Positions 25,781-34,545 of a stretch of DNA of 64,000 nt are shown here, in pieces. Source of the stretch: Roseibium marinum (GTDB taxonomy: Bacteria; Pseudomonadota; Alphaproteobacteria; Rhizobiales; Stappiaceae). The position numbers and the translations under genes are program-made. The DNA is taken from contig NZ_PPCN01000020.1 in the NCBI RefSeq assembly GCF_002906165.1, positions 1 to 64,000 on the forward strand, read 5' to 3'. A model generated the notes under the pieces. That model had not been told where the DNA came from and made no database searches. It saw nothing but the letters and a program-made list of their open reading frames with translations. The number at the start of each line of letters is the position of its first letter. Position 1 is the first letter of the stretch.

Positions 25781-27289
25781 TCAGATTGCAAAGAGATCCC
25801 GTTCGATCCCGGCGGCTTCGAACAGGTAGTCGCGGCTTTTCTCAAGTTCCGAGGTGAGGCGTGCGAGATCGAAGCCCATGAGCTGGCCTTTCCACTTCTT
25901 GATCTGACCGGCCACGAAGACCGTATCGACGTTGCCGCGCTCCATCAGGGTGACGACGGCGCCGGGCGCGTTGTTGAGCGGCGCGACGTTGATCGCCTCC
26001 GCGTCGAGCAGGATGATGTCGGCATCCTTGCCCGGCGTGAGCGAGCCGGTCCGGCCGCCGAGCCTCAGTCCTTCGGCGCCGCCCATGGTCGCCGCGCGCA
26101 GCGCGTCCAGCGTCGTCAGAAGCTCGGGATAGTCCTCGCCGGCGAGCGCTTTCCCGTTGGCGTTCATCCTTTGAAGCGTGAGCAGACTGCGCATCTGGGT
26201 GAAGAAATCGGCGGTCATCGTGCACTCGACATCCGTTGAGAGCGACAGCCCCATGCCGAGATCGATGGCTTTCTGGATCGGCGGTTCGCCGTGGCGCATA
26301 TGCATCTCGATGGGAACCGACAGCGAGACATGAGCGCCGGCATCGGCCGCGTATTTCCAGCCGTTCTCCGACATGCCGGTCATGTGGATGAAGATATTGT
26401 CCGGGCCGAACTTGCCGCTCGCCCCGAGTTCGTCGAACGTTCCCTGCATGCCGAAGGTGCCGACAACATGAAGGGCGATCGGAAGATCGAGCTCGCGTCC
26501 GGTTGCCCAGGCCGCTTCATGGCCGGGCAGATAGATTTCGCCACCCATGACCATCGTCATGAGCTGGTCGCCGGAAGAGAAATACTGTTCCTTGATGCGT
26601 TTGGCATCCTGCGGGTATTGGGCCCGGTCTCCCCAGCCTTCGAAATAGCCGAACACGGAACGGCGGCCCGCATCGCGCAGACCCTCGATCGCGGCATCCG
26701 AATGTTCCGGGGAATGGTGGATCTGGCTGACATCCATCACGGTCGTCACCCCGGCATCCAGCTGGGCGATGGAGCCGAACAGCTCGTTGATGTAGACGTC
26801 TTCCGGCCGGTAGACCATGGAGAACGTCTGCAGGATGGTTTCGTAGTAATTGTGGACGGAGGACGGACGCCCGTCATTGATCAGGATGCCGTTGGCAAGC
26901 TGGCCGCGCAGCGCGGTCTCGAACTGATGATGATGGGTGTCGATGAAACCGGGCATGACGATCTTGCCCTTTGCATCGATGACCGCGGCATCGCCGGCAT
27001 CGATATTCGCACCGACTTCGGCTATCCGGCCACCGTCGATGAGGACATCCCCAACGGCGAAATTGCCGACCGCATCGTCCATCGAAAGGACGATACCGCC
27101 CTTGAGAAGGATACGCCGCCCTTCCACGCCCACTCCTTGCGGAATGGTGCTCGCTGCCGCGTCCTGGGCGGCCAGGGTGCCGGTGGCCGCGAAGGTTCCG
27201 GCCGCGCCGGGCGCAGCGCCTGCCGTCAAAAAGTCGTGCTGTACCGGACACGATTGGTCCGGGGTAGTCGCATTGCAGAGTCTACACAT
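25781..27289 (-). CDS. Amidohydrolase (SsnA/chlorohydrolase type)
   Basis: This 502-residue metal-dependent amidohydrolase has metal-site segments THHHQFETALRG, IALHVVG, IFIHMTG and LSTDVE. These fit the cytosine-deaminase/AtzA-like branch, whose members deaminate or dechlorinate ring compounds. The N-terminus is odd: CRLC plus another Cys within 13 residues, then a Gly/Ala-rich stretch of about 30 residues, without a twin-Arg signal. It lies between the IclR regulator and the dioxygenase genes on the same strand, so it may remove an amino or other group from an aromatic before ring opening (inference). Confidence 0.8.
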   Translation of the reverse strand: MCRLCNATTPDQSCPVQHDFLTAGAAPGAAGTFAATGTLAAQDAAASTIPQGVGVEGRRILLKGGIVLSMDDAVGNFAVGDVLIDGGRIAEVGANIDAGDAAVIDAKGKIVMPGFIDTHHHQFETALRGQLANGILINDGRPSSVHNYYETILQTFSMVYRPEDVYINELFGSIAQLDAGVTTVMDVSQIHHSPEHSDAAIEGLRDAGRRSVFGYFEGWGDRAQYPQDAKRIKEQYFSSGDQLMTMVMGGEIYLPGHEAAWATGRELDLPIALHVVGTFGMQGTFDELGASGKFGPDNIFIHMTGMSENGWKYAADAGAHVSLSVPIEMHMRHGEPPIQKAIDLGMGLSLSTDVECTMTADFFTQMRSLLTLQRMNANGKALAGEDYPELLTTLDALRAATMGGAEGLRLGGRTGSLTPGKDADIILLDAEAINVAPLNNAPGAVVTLMERGNVDTVFVAGQIKKWKGQLMGFDLARLTSELEKSRDYLFEAAGIERDLFAI

Positions 27290-27336
27290 GGCCAGTCCTC
27301 CCTTTGCCGTATATCGACCTTTTTCTTCCGGTCGCT

Positions 27337-28155
27337 TCAGGTTCCGATCATCGATTGCAGAATGGGATAGCGGGTAATCTCATGGGCGATGTGGGAGGCC
27401 GCTTCCCTCAAGGCCGGCAGGCGTTCGGCAACCAGGCTTTCGGGCGTCACCTTGCCCGTGTATCCGGACGAATTAAGCGCTGCGATCGTCCGTCCTTCCA
27501 GGTCGCGGACAGGAACGGCGATCGCGGTGATGCCGTAGTCGAGCTGGTCGACTGTGGTCGAATAGCCGTTCTCGCGCACCGTCAGGATCTCTTCCCGCAA
27601 GGTGTCCGGATCCTTGATGGTCTTCGACGTCAGATCCGGCGGCCGGACAGTGGCAAGGTAGACGTTGAGGGCCGCATCCGGCAGCCCGGCGAGCAGCACC
27701 CGGCCGAGCGAGGTCGCGCAGGCCGGATAGCGCGCGCCGACCACCGCGGCCGCGCGGCGCGCGCGCTGGATCGAATAATGCGCGATGTAGATGACGTCCA
27801 TGCCGTCCAGCGTTCCGACCGACGAGGCGTCGCCGAATTCCTCCACCAGCTCGCGCAGGTTCGGCTGGAGAATGTCGCCGATCCCGGCGGAAAAATAGAA
27901 GGCCGAACCGAGTGTCATGATCTTGGCGCGCAGATGAAAGCGTTTGTCCTTCTGCCCCACATAGCCGAGCGTCTGAAGGGTGATCAGGCTCCGGCGCGCG
28001 GCCGCCGGCGACAGGCCGACCCGCCGGGCGACTTCGCTCAGCGTCATTTCGGGATGCGCGGAATCAAAGGATTCCAGAATGGCGAGGCCCTTCGCGAGCG
28101 CCTCGACGAATTCCGTGGGCCGTTCCGCATCAGTGTTTATCGTCGTTTGGTACAC
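27337..28155 (-). CDS. IclR-family regulator (PcaR/PcaU-like)
   Basis: This 272-residue IclR regulator has an N-terminal winged helix (EMTLSEVARRVGLSPAAARRSLITL) near residues 35-62 and a C-terminal effector domain ending DYGITAIAVPVRDLEGRTIAALNSSG. It most resembles the PcaR/PcaU/PobR group that controls aromatic acid catabolism. It heads the minus-strand amidohydrolase-dioxygenase unit and is divergent from the citryl-CoA-lyase-like gene, so it probably controls both. Confidence 0.87.
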   Translation of the reverse strand: MYQTTINTDAERPTEFVEALAKGLAILESFDSAHPEMTLSEVARRVGLSPAAARRSLITLQTLGYVGQKDKRFHLRAKIMTLGSAFYFSAGIGDILQPNLRELVEEFGDASSVGTLDGMDVIYIAHYSIQRARRAAAVVGARYPACATSLGRVLLAGLPDAALNVYLATVRPPDLTSKTIKDPDTLREEILTVRENGYSTTVDQLDYGITAIAVPVRDLEGRTIAALNSSGYTGKVTPESLVAERLPALREAASHIAHEITRYPILQSMIGT

Positions 28156-28344
28156 GTCGATCGTTCCTCATCAGGACAACAGGTTCCGGGAGTGGACCGG
28201 TGCGGCCGACGCACCGTCTCATTGTCCTTTTAACACCGATCCGCCTGCTTCAAAGCGCGGCCGGATCCTGTTTCCCAGCTTCCGCTGCCTTCAACCGTGC
28301 GACCGTTTCTTTCGTTCCTGAGGTCATTGATTTCTGATTGTTAC

Positions 28345-28409
28345 TTGACGTGTCTGCAATTGGCTAGTAGTTTTTTCGCTAACAGCAAATTTTTTCGCAT
28401 ACCGAAAAA
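28345..28409 (+). promoter_or_regulatory. Candidate promoter and IclR operator before citryl-CoA-lyase gene
   Basis: TTGACG at 28345-28350 and TAGTTT at 28368-28373, 17 bases apart, form a possible sigma-70 promoter. Just downstream is a perfect inverted repeat TTTTTCG/CGAAAAA (28391-28409) and a 19-base-spaced direct repeat of TTTTTTCGC (28371 and 28390). An operator there would overlap the transcription start and could serve the divergent IclR protein. Confidence 0.5.
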
Positions 28410-28419
28410 GAGGACTGCA

Positions 28420-29235
28420 ATGCGAATTGGAAAACAAGAGCAGGCCTACACGGCAATCGCGACCTCTGATGCGGACAGCATCACGGTGCGCGGGCTCGAT
28501 CTGTGCAACGATCTCATCGGAAAAATAGACTTCACCGACTATTTCTGGCTTCTGGTTCTGGGCGAACGTCCCCAACGCGAGCAGCGCGTCATGATGGACG
28601 CCTGCCTGGTGGCGATCGCCGAACACGGCCTGGTGCCGAGCGTTCAAGCGGCGCGGATGACCCTGGCGGCCGGACCGGAGGCCTGGCAGGGCGCCATGTC
28701 GGCCGGCCTTTTGGGCATGGGCAGCGTTGTGGCGGGAAGTTCTGAATCCGCCGGCCGTTTTCTCGAAGAAATCCTTCAAAAGGCCGATGCCGATGGCACG
28801 GACGTCGAAACCGCCGTCATCGCCACCCTCAAGGACCTGAAGGCGGCCCGCAAGAAAGTGCCCGGACTGGGGCACCCGCAGCATGCCGCCGGAGACCCGC
28901 GGGCGAACCGCCTTATGGAGATTGCCGACGAACTTGGCGTCAGCGGCAAGTATATTTCCACCCTCCGACTGCTTGCCGAACATGCGCCCGGCATTATCGA
29001 GCGGCCGCTTCCGATCAACGTTTCCGGTGCCATTCCCGCGGTCATCCTGGACGCCGGCTGGCCGGTCGACGCCCTCAAGGCCGTACCCCTTCTGGCGCGC
29101 ACCGCCGGACTGGCGGCGCACCTCCTGGAGGAATCGCGCCGGTCCATCGGGTTCATCATGTCCCACAAGGCGGATCTCGCGATTTCCTATGACGGCGAAC
29201 AGCCAACGGCCGGCTCCGGCAAGACCACGGCGTGA
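28420..29235 (+). CDS. Citryl-CoA lyase-like (citrate synthase family)
   Basis: This 271-residue, short citrate-synthase-fold protein has the conserved PGLGHPQHAAGDPRA segment, like the PGFGH...DPR of citrate synthase, but lacks the N-terminal third of full citrate synthases. Short forms of this kind are annotated as citryl-CoA lyases and cleave a tertiary-hydroxy acyl-CoA to oxaloacetate or a 2-oxoacid plus acyl-CoA. The ATG at 28420 is preceded by GAGG. The next gene encodes a CoA-transferase, which fits a transferase-lyase pair. Confidence 0.75.
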   Translation: MRIGKQEQAYTAIATSDADSITVRGLDLCNDLIGKIDFTDYFWLLVLGERPQREQRVMMDACLVAIAEHGLVPSVQAARMTLAAGPEAWQGAMSAGLLGMGSVVAGSSESAGRFLEEILQKADADGTDVETAVIATLKDLKAARKKVPGLGHPQHAAGDPRANRLMEIADELGVSGKYISTLRLLAEHAPGIIERPLPINVSGAIPAVILDAGWPVDALKAVPLLARTAGLAAHLLEESRRSIGFIMSHKADLAISYDGEQPTAGSGKTTA

Positions 29236-29245
29236 GGGGGAGTTC

Positions 29246-30391
29246 ATGGTCAAGATCCTGAAGGACGTCCGGGTTATCGAACTCGGCACCTACATCACCG
29301 GCCCCGCCGCGGGCATGCATCTGGCGGACCTCGGCGCGGATGTTATCAAGGTCGAACGTCCGGGAACCGGAGATCCCTTCCGGGCGTTCAAGGGCGGTCT
29401 CTATTCACCGCATTACCAGACCTATAACCGCAACAAGCGTTCCATCGCCCTCGATACCAAGGATCCGGCGGATCTCGCGGTTCTGCGCGATCTGGTGGCG
29501 AGCGCCGATGTCTTCATCCAGAATTTCCGTCCCGGTGTCGCCGAGAAACTCGGCGTAGGAGAGGACGACCTTCGCAAGGTCAACGAGACACTGATCTACT
29601 GCGCGATATCCGGTTTCGGCACATCCGGTCCCGCGCGCGACCGTCCGGCCTTCGACACGGTCGCCCAGGCGGCCAGCGGGTTTCTGCGCCTCGTCACCCC
29701 GATCTCCAATCCGCGTGTGATCGGCCCGGCCATCGCGGATGCCATCACCGGCCAGTACGCGGCCATGGGCATCCTGGCGGCCCTTTTCGAAAGAACGAAG
29801 ACAAACAAGGGCCACCGGCTGGACATCTCCATGCTGGAGGCGATGACCCATTTCAATCTGGACAGCTTCACACATTACTATTCGGTCGGCGAAGTGATGG
29901 GACCGTTGTCGCGTCCGGTCGTCTCGCAGAGCTACACCTTCGAGTGCGGCGACGGCAAATGGATCGCGATCCACATGTCCTCGCCGGCCAAGTTCTGGGA
30001 AGGTTTTCTGAAAGCCACAGGCCAGGAAGCGCTGAATGACGATCCCCGGTTTTCCGAACGTCTCGAGCGGATCAGGCATCAGGACGATCTGATCGACATC
30101 TTCACGCCCGTTTTCAAGACCGATACGCGCGATGCCTGGTGCGAAAAGCTCCTTGAGGCCGAGGTGCCGCATTCCCCGGCCTACGATTCCAATGAGGCCC
30201 TTGAGGACCCGCAGGCCAGGCACCTCAAGCTGGCGGTGAAAACCCATCATCCGGAAATGGGCGACAGCACGACCGTGCGCGCGCCCTACAGCTTCGACGG
30301 CGCGCCGGAACTGGATATCGCGCCGCCGCCGACACTCGACCAGCACGGAGCGGAGATCCGCGCCGAGCTGAAACGCCGCAAGGCGGGCTGA
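29246..30391 (+). CDS. CaiB/BaiF-family CoA-transferase
   Basis: This 381-residue family III CoA-transferase starts VKILKDVRVIELGTYITGPAAGMHLADLGADVIKVERPGTGD, the standard family opening, and has the NRNKRSIALD and AISGFGTSGP segments. It starts ten bases after the citryl-CoA-lyase-like gene with GAGGGGG as ribosome site. I infer it activates the product of ring opening (a hydroxy-tricarboxylate) for cleavage by the preceding lyase; no direct sequence evidence fixes the substrate. Confidence 0.87.
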   Translation: MVKILKDVRVIELGTYITGPAAGMHLADLGADVIKVERPGTGDPFRAFKGGLYSPHYQTYNRNKRSIALDTKDPADLAVLRDLVASADVFIQNFRPGVAEKLGVGEDDLRKVNETLIYCAISGFGTSGPARDRPAFDTVAQAASGFLRLVTPISNPRVIGPAIADAITGQYAAMGILAALFERTKTNKGHRLDISMLEAMTHFNLDSFTHYYSVGEVMGPLSRPVVSQSYTFECGDGKWIAIHMSSPAKFWEGFLKATGQEALNDDPRFSERLERIRHQDDLIDIFTPVFKTDTRDAWCEKLLEAEVPHSPAYDSNEALEDPQARHLKLAVKTHHPEMGDSTTVRAPYSFDGAPELDIAPPPTLDQHGAEIRAELKRRKAG

Positions 30392-30429
30392 GCGGAAAGC
30401 GGACGGCAAAAAGACAAGGGAGGGAATTC

Positions 30430-30834
30430 GTGGACGCACAAGACAACCCGACGGCCGTACCGGCCGATGCGGTCCGGGAAGCCAGCAAGGCGATGCTGCA
30501 AAAGCAGCTCTACGCGATCTTCACCAAACCGGTAAACGGTCTCGGGCCGGTTTTCGCCTGCATCGAGGATCACCTGAAATTCCAGGTCGCGCTTGAAAAG
30601 GACGGGATCCTTTACGCGGCCGGACCCATGTGGACGGACGACGAGGAAAGCTGGGAAGGCGAAGGTCTTGTCGTGGTCAGGGCGGCTTCCCGCGAGGCCG
30701 CCATCGCCATCGCCGAACGCGACCCGATGCACAAGAGCGGTGCCCGCTCGTTTTCCGTCCGGCCCTGGATGATCAACGAAGGCAGCGCAACGATCCGGCT
30801 CGATTTTTCCAGCCAGACTTTTGAAATCACCTGA
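30430..30834 (+). CDS. YciI-like protein
   Basis: This 134-residue protein has a YCII-type domain (about residues 25-120: LYAIFTKPVNG; HLKFQVALEKDGILYAAGP; GLVVVRAASREAAIAIAERDPMHKSGA). It starts with GTG after GGGAGG. YciI-domain proteins near aromatic-degradation genes sometimes act as muconolactone-isomerase-like or dehalogenating enzymes, but function here is unknown. It lies between the CoA-transferase and the TRAP binding protein. Confidence 0.75.
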   Translation: MDAQDNPTAVPADAVREASKAMLQKQLYAIFTKPVNGLGPVFACIEDHLKFQVALEKDGILYAAGPMWTDDEESWEGEGLVVVRAASREAAIAIAERDPMHKSGARSFSVRPWMINEGSATIRLDFSSQTFEIT

Positions 30835-30853
30835 ACACGTAAGGGAGGAATGC

Positions 30854-31936
30854 ATGAAAGCTCTATCCGGACTACTGACGGCCGCCGTCCTGTTGACTGC
30901 CCCGGCGCCGCTCATGGCGCAGGAAACAATCAACCTCACGGTGGCCTCGAGCCATCCGACCGTCATTCCCTGGGTCGGCATGATCAAGACCCATTTCATG
31001 GCGCGCACGGATGAGGTTCTGGCCGCGACCGACAACTACAAGATCGAGTGGAACGAGGCCTTCGGCGGTCAGCTCTACAAGGCAAACGCGACACTGACCT
31101 CGGTCGAGGAAGGTATCACCGACATCGGCTGGGTGTTTTCCTTCCTGGAAGCCGCGAAACTGCCCCTGAGCCAGGGCTCGAGCTACGCGCCTTTCTCCAC
31201 CAACAACCCGGCAGCCCAGCTCTCTGTCATGCAAGAGCTGTTCGTGACCAACGAGGCTTTCCTGAACGAATGGGAAAGCCACAACCTGAAGGTTCTCGGG
31301 CTCACGGGAACAGACTCCTATGATGTCTATACCAAGGAGCCGCTGGAAGGTTTCGCCGCGATTGACGGCATGAAGCTGTCGGCCCCCGGTGTCCTCGGCA
31401 ACTGGCTGCGCGGTACCGGCGCCAACGCTGTCGATGGAGCGCTCACCACCTTTTATACCGACGTTCAGACCGGGGTCTCCGACGGCGTCATGTCGCTGGC
31501 GCTTGGCGTCCTGCCGTCGAAGCTCTACGAAGTCGCTCCCTATATCACCCGGGTCGACCTGGGCGTTGCCTTCTCCGGTGCGGTGGCGATCAACCGCGAC
31601 ACGTGGGACAGCCTTCCCGGGGAGGTGCAGAACGCCATGATCGAGGCGGGCAAATATTACACCAAGTCCCATGGGGAAGATCTCCTGCTGCGCCATGAAG
31701 CCGCGCTTGAAAAGATGCTCGAAATCGGCGCCAGCCAGAATCCGCCGGTAACACTCACACCGATGGAGCAGTCCGACCGCGAGGCCTGGGTGAACGCCAT
31801 GCCGAACATTGCCAAGGAATGGGCCGACTCCCTTGAGGAAAAGGGCATTCCCGCGACAGAATACATGAAAGCCTACATGGACGGTCTGCGTAAGAGGGGC
31901 GAGACCCCGGTGCGCAACTGGGACGAAGACCTCTAA
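30854..31936 (+). CDS. dctP: TRAP transporter substrate-binding protein
   Basis: This 360-residue DctP-type protein has a signal peptide ending near PLMAQ (residue 22), followed by INLTVASSHPTVIPWVG. Conserved middle segments are DVYTKEPLEGFAAIDGMKLSAPG and TDVQTGVSDGVMSLA. The position usually held by the carboxylate-binding Arg reads LSAPG, so the Arg is not obvious. It probably imports the aromatic or side-chain substrate of this locus. Unlike three other binding-protein genes here, no hairpin follows it. Confidence 0.87.
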   Translation: MKALSGLLTAAVLLTAPAPLMAQETINLTVASSHPTVIPWVGMIKTHFMARTDEVLAATDNYKIEWNEAFGGQLYKANATLTSVEEGITDIGWVFSFLEAAKLPLSQGSSYAPFSTNNPAAQLSVMQELFVTNEAFLNEWESHNLKVLGLTGTDSYDVYTKEPLEGFAAIDGMKLSAPGVLGNWLRGTGANAVDGALTTFYTDVQTGVSDGVMSLALGVLPSKLYEVAPYITRVDLGVAFSGAVAINRDTWDSLPGEVQNAMIEAGKYYTKSHGEDLLLRHEAALEKMLEIGASQNPPVTLTPMEQSDREAWVNAMPNIAKEWADSLEEKGIPATEYMKAYMDGLRKRGETPVRNWDEDL

Positions 31937-31953
31937 TCCGGCGAGCCGACCTG

Positions 31954-32520
31954 GTGACCACTGAAAGCAAAAAGACAGACGCCCCGGGACTGGGGCGTCT
32001 CCTTGAACCGGCCGGGAAATTCTGGGCCTTGCTGGTTGACGGCCTGGCCGCGGCCGGTTCGCTCCTGATCCTGGTTCTCATGATGATCATTTGCGCGGAC
32101 ATACTGGCCCGCAACGCGGTCGGGGCATCGCTGCCGCTGGTCTCCGAACTCGGGGCACTGCTGCTCGTCATGATCGTTGCCCTGCAGCTCGCGACAACCG
32201 TCAGGACCGGCCGTCTGGCTCGCACGGACATTTTCTACTCGGGGTTCCGGAGATCCTTTCCCCGCGCGGGAGCCCTGCTCTCCGGTCTTTTCAATCTGAC
32301 CGGCACCGCCGTCATCGGCGGCATCGCCTGGTCCAGCATCCGCATCCTGGAAAAAGACTGGATATCGGGTGAATACATCGGCGTGACCGGCATCGCGACC
32401 TTTCCGACCTGGCCGTTCCGCATGCTGATCCTGCTGGGCATGACAATCGCGGCTATTCAGTTTTTCATTCTCGCGATCCGCGATTTCGGCCTCGCTTTCA
32501 GTACAAAGGACAGGACATGA
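31954..32520 (+). CDS. dctQ: TRAP transporter small membrane subunit
   Basis: This 188-residue DctQ-type protein starts with GTG at 31954. It has four hydrophobic segments, with LVSELGALLLVMIVALQLATTVR matching the family core. It overlaps the large subunit gene by four bases (ATGA), so the pair is coupled. Confidence 0.87.
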   Translation: MTTESKKTDAPGLGRLLEPAGKFWALLVDGLAAAGSLLILVLMMIICADILARNAVGASLPLVSELGALLLVMIVALQLATTVRTGRLARTDIFYSGFRRSFPRAGALLSGLFNLTGTAVIGGIAWSSIRILEKDWISGEYIGVTGIATFPTWPFRMLILLGMTIAAIQFFILAIRDFGLAFSTKDRT

Positions 32521-33830
32521 GTCCGGTTGAAATCGGCAGCCTCGCGATCGTTGCCTTACTGGTTCTGATCTATCTCGGCATGCCTATCGGCATCGGCATG
32601 CTGGCGGTGTCCTTCGCCGGCGTAGCCGCGATCCGGGGCGATACCGTTTCGCTGCGCATGCTCGGCGCGGTCGCCAACGACTCGCTCAGGGAATATCTCT
32701 TCGCCGTGGTGCCGCTCTTCGTGCTGATGGGATTGCTGGTCACCATATCGCGCGTCGGCAAGGACACCTTCGACGTCTTTCAGCAGCTCCTGCAAAGGGT
32801 GTCCGCCGGGCTCGGCATCGCGACCGTTTTCGCCAATGCGGTTTTCGCCTCGATCACCGGTATTTCCATCGCCTCGGCGACGGTTTTCAGCCGCGTCGCC
32901 GTGCCGGAGATGGAGCGTCACGGCTATACCAAGAAATTCGCCACCGGCGTCGTGGCCGGGTCCTCGGTGCTCGGCATGCTGATCCCGCCCTCGCTGCTGA
33001 TGATCATCTACGCGGTTCTGGCGGAAGAATCCGTCGGGCGCATGTTCCTCGCAGGCGTCGGGCCGGGCCTTCTCCTGGCCTTCACCTTCTCCGCCGTCAT
33101 TCTGCTCCTGGCACGCTACAAGCGCGATTTCGTCTTCGAAGTTTCAGAAGACACCTCGGACTACGCGCATTTCTCCACGCCGGAGCTGCTCTGGAAAGCA
33201 GTCCCGATCGTCTCGCTGATGCTCGTCGTCCTCGGCGGCCTTTACGGCGGCTTCCTCAATCCGACCGAGGCGGGTGCGGCCGGCGCGCTCGGGGCGCTGG
33301 TCATCGCGCTTCTTCGCCGGTCTCTCGGGCTCAGGGAATTCTGGAACCTTCTGATCGAAGCGGGACAGATAACCGTCTCGGTCCTGTTCCTCATTCTGGC
33401 GGCAACTTTCTTCAGCCGCATGCTGGCGCTTTCCGGCGTGCCCCGGACGCTTGCGGAAATCATCCTGTCCGGATCGTTCGGCCCTTATGGCTTCCTCCTC
33501 TTCTATTTGCTGCTGATCATCCTGCTGGGCTGCCTGATCGATTCCATCTCCATCATGCTGATCCTCCTCCCGATTGCCCTGCCGGTCGCCGAGGCCGCCG
33601 GTTTCGATCTGATCTGGTTCGGCGTGCTGACGGTCGTCTGCGTCGAAATCGGACTTCTGACACCGCCCTTCGGGCTCTCCGTCTACATCATCAAGTCGGC
33701 AATCAACGACCCGACGTTGAAGGTCGCCGAGATTTTTCGCGGGGCCCTCCCCTTTGTCGCGGCGATGCTTTTGTCGGTGGCCCTGATCGTGGCCTTCCCG
33801 CCGATCGCAACCTGGCTGGCCCGTCTCTAG
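32517..33830 (+). CDS. dctM: TRAP transporter large membrane subunit
   Basis: This 437-residue DctM-type permease contains SITGISIASATVFSRVAVPEM and SVLGMLIPPSLLMIIYAVL, which match family motifs, and the C-terminal half repeats the fold with EIGLLTPPFGLSVYI. About twelve membrane helices are expected. It pairs with the preceding small subunit and the DctP-type binding protein. Confidence 0.9.
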   Translation: MSPVEIGSLAIVALLVLIYLGMPIGIGMLAVSFAGVAAIRGDTVSLRMLGAVANDSLREYLFAVVPLFVLMGLLVTISRVGKDTFDVFQQLLQRVSAGLGIATVFANAVFASITGISIASATVFSRVAVPEMERHGYTKKFATGVVAGSSVLGMLIPPSLLMIIYAVLAEESVGRMFLAGVGPGLLLAFTFSAVILLLARYKRDFVFEVSEDTSDYAHFSTPELLWKAVPIVSLMLVVLGGLYGGFLNPTEAGAAGALGALVIALLRRSLGLREFWNLLIEAGQITVSVLFLILAATFFSRMLALSGVPRTLAEIILSGSFGPYGFLLFYLLLIILLGCLIDSISIMLILLPIALPVAEAAGFDLIWFGVLTVVCVEIGLLTPPFGLSVYIIKSAINDPTLKVAEIFRGALPFVAAMLLSVALIVAFPPIATWLARL

Positions 33831-33851
33831 CTTCTGCTTTGGAAAGAAAAA

Positions 33852-34382
33852 ATGACAACACTGCTCTTTATTCCCGGCAGCCTGCGGGCAGCCTCCGCCT
33901 CACGCGCAACCGTCCGCGCCCTCGTCAAGCAGGTTCCGGAGGGCATCACCTGCGAGGTGGCCGATCCCGGGCGGCTGCCGCATTACAACGCGGACATCAA
34001 GGATGATCCCGAGGTTACCCGGTTCATCGATCAGGTCTCCGCGGCGGACGGGGTCGTTCTGGTGACACCGGAATATAATTTCAGTGTCCCGGGCGTTCTG
34101 AAGAACGCCATCGACTGGGCTTCGCGTCCGGCCTATGCGTCCGTCTTCAAGGACAAGCCATGTTTCGTCATGTCCGTCTCGGGCGGCGCTCTTGGCGGCG
34201 TCAGAGCCCAGGCTCATCTGAAATACATTCTCAATGGCATGCTGGCGAAGATCCATACCTGCCAGGAAATCGTCGTTCCCTCGGCGAATGATAAAGTCAG
34301 CGACGGCCATTTGACCGATGAAACCATCCTCGAGTTCGCCGGAAAACATCTCGGCGATTTCATCGCATCCCTCGATAGCTGA
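33852..34382 (+). CDS. NADPH-dependent FMN reductase
   Basis: This 176-residue flavodoxin-like NAD(P)H:FMN reductase (MTTLLFIPGSLRAASASRATVRAL; VLVTPEYNFSVPGVLKNAIDWASR; SVSGGALGGVRAQ) follows the TRAP genes. It is the last gene of the plus-strand aromatic locus and might supply reduced flavin or quinone reduction. No flavin monooxygenase is seen nearby, so the partner is unknown. Confidence 0.87.
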   Translation: MTTLLFIPGSLRAASASRATVRALVKQVPEGITCEVADPGRLPHYNADIKDDPEVTRFIDQVSAADGVVLVTPEYNFSVPGVLKNAIDWASRPAYASVFKDKPCFVMSVSGGALGGVRAQAHLKYILNGMLAKIHTCQEIVVPSANDKVSDGHLTDETILEFAGKHLGDFIASLDS

Positions 34383-34545
34383 CCATATTCAACGGCTCAA
34401 GGATGAGGTCATGATTGGCATCGCCGGATGCCGATGCGTTCGGCTTTTCCGTTCGTCTACGGCGGGCGCAATCTCTCCGGACCGGGGAGGTAATAGCGGG
34501 GCTGGACCTCACATGAACAGCGAGAGCGCCCGGTAGCAACGGGCG

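Noticed and set aside
34527..34545. Short hairpin CGCCCG/CGGGCG between the FMN reductase and AraC genes
   Set aside because: Only 6-bp arms and no U-run; could be chance, so not listed as a terminator.
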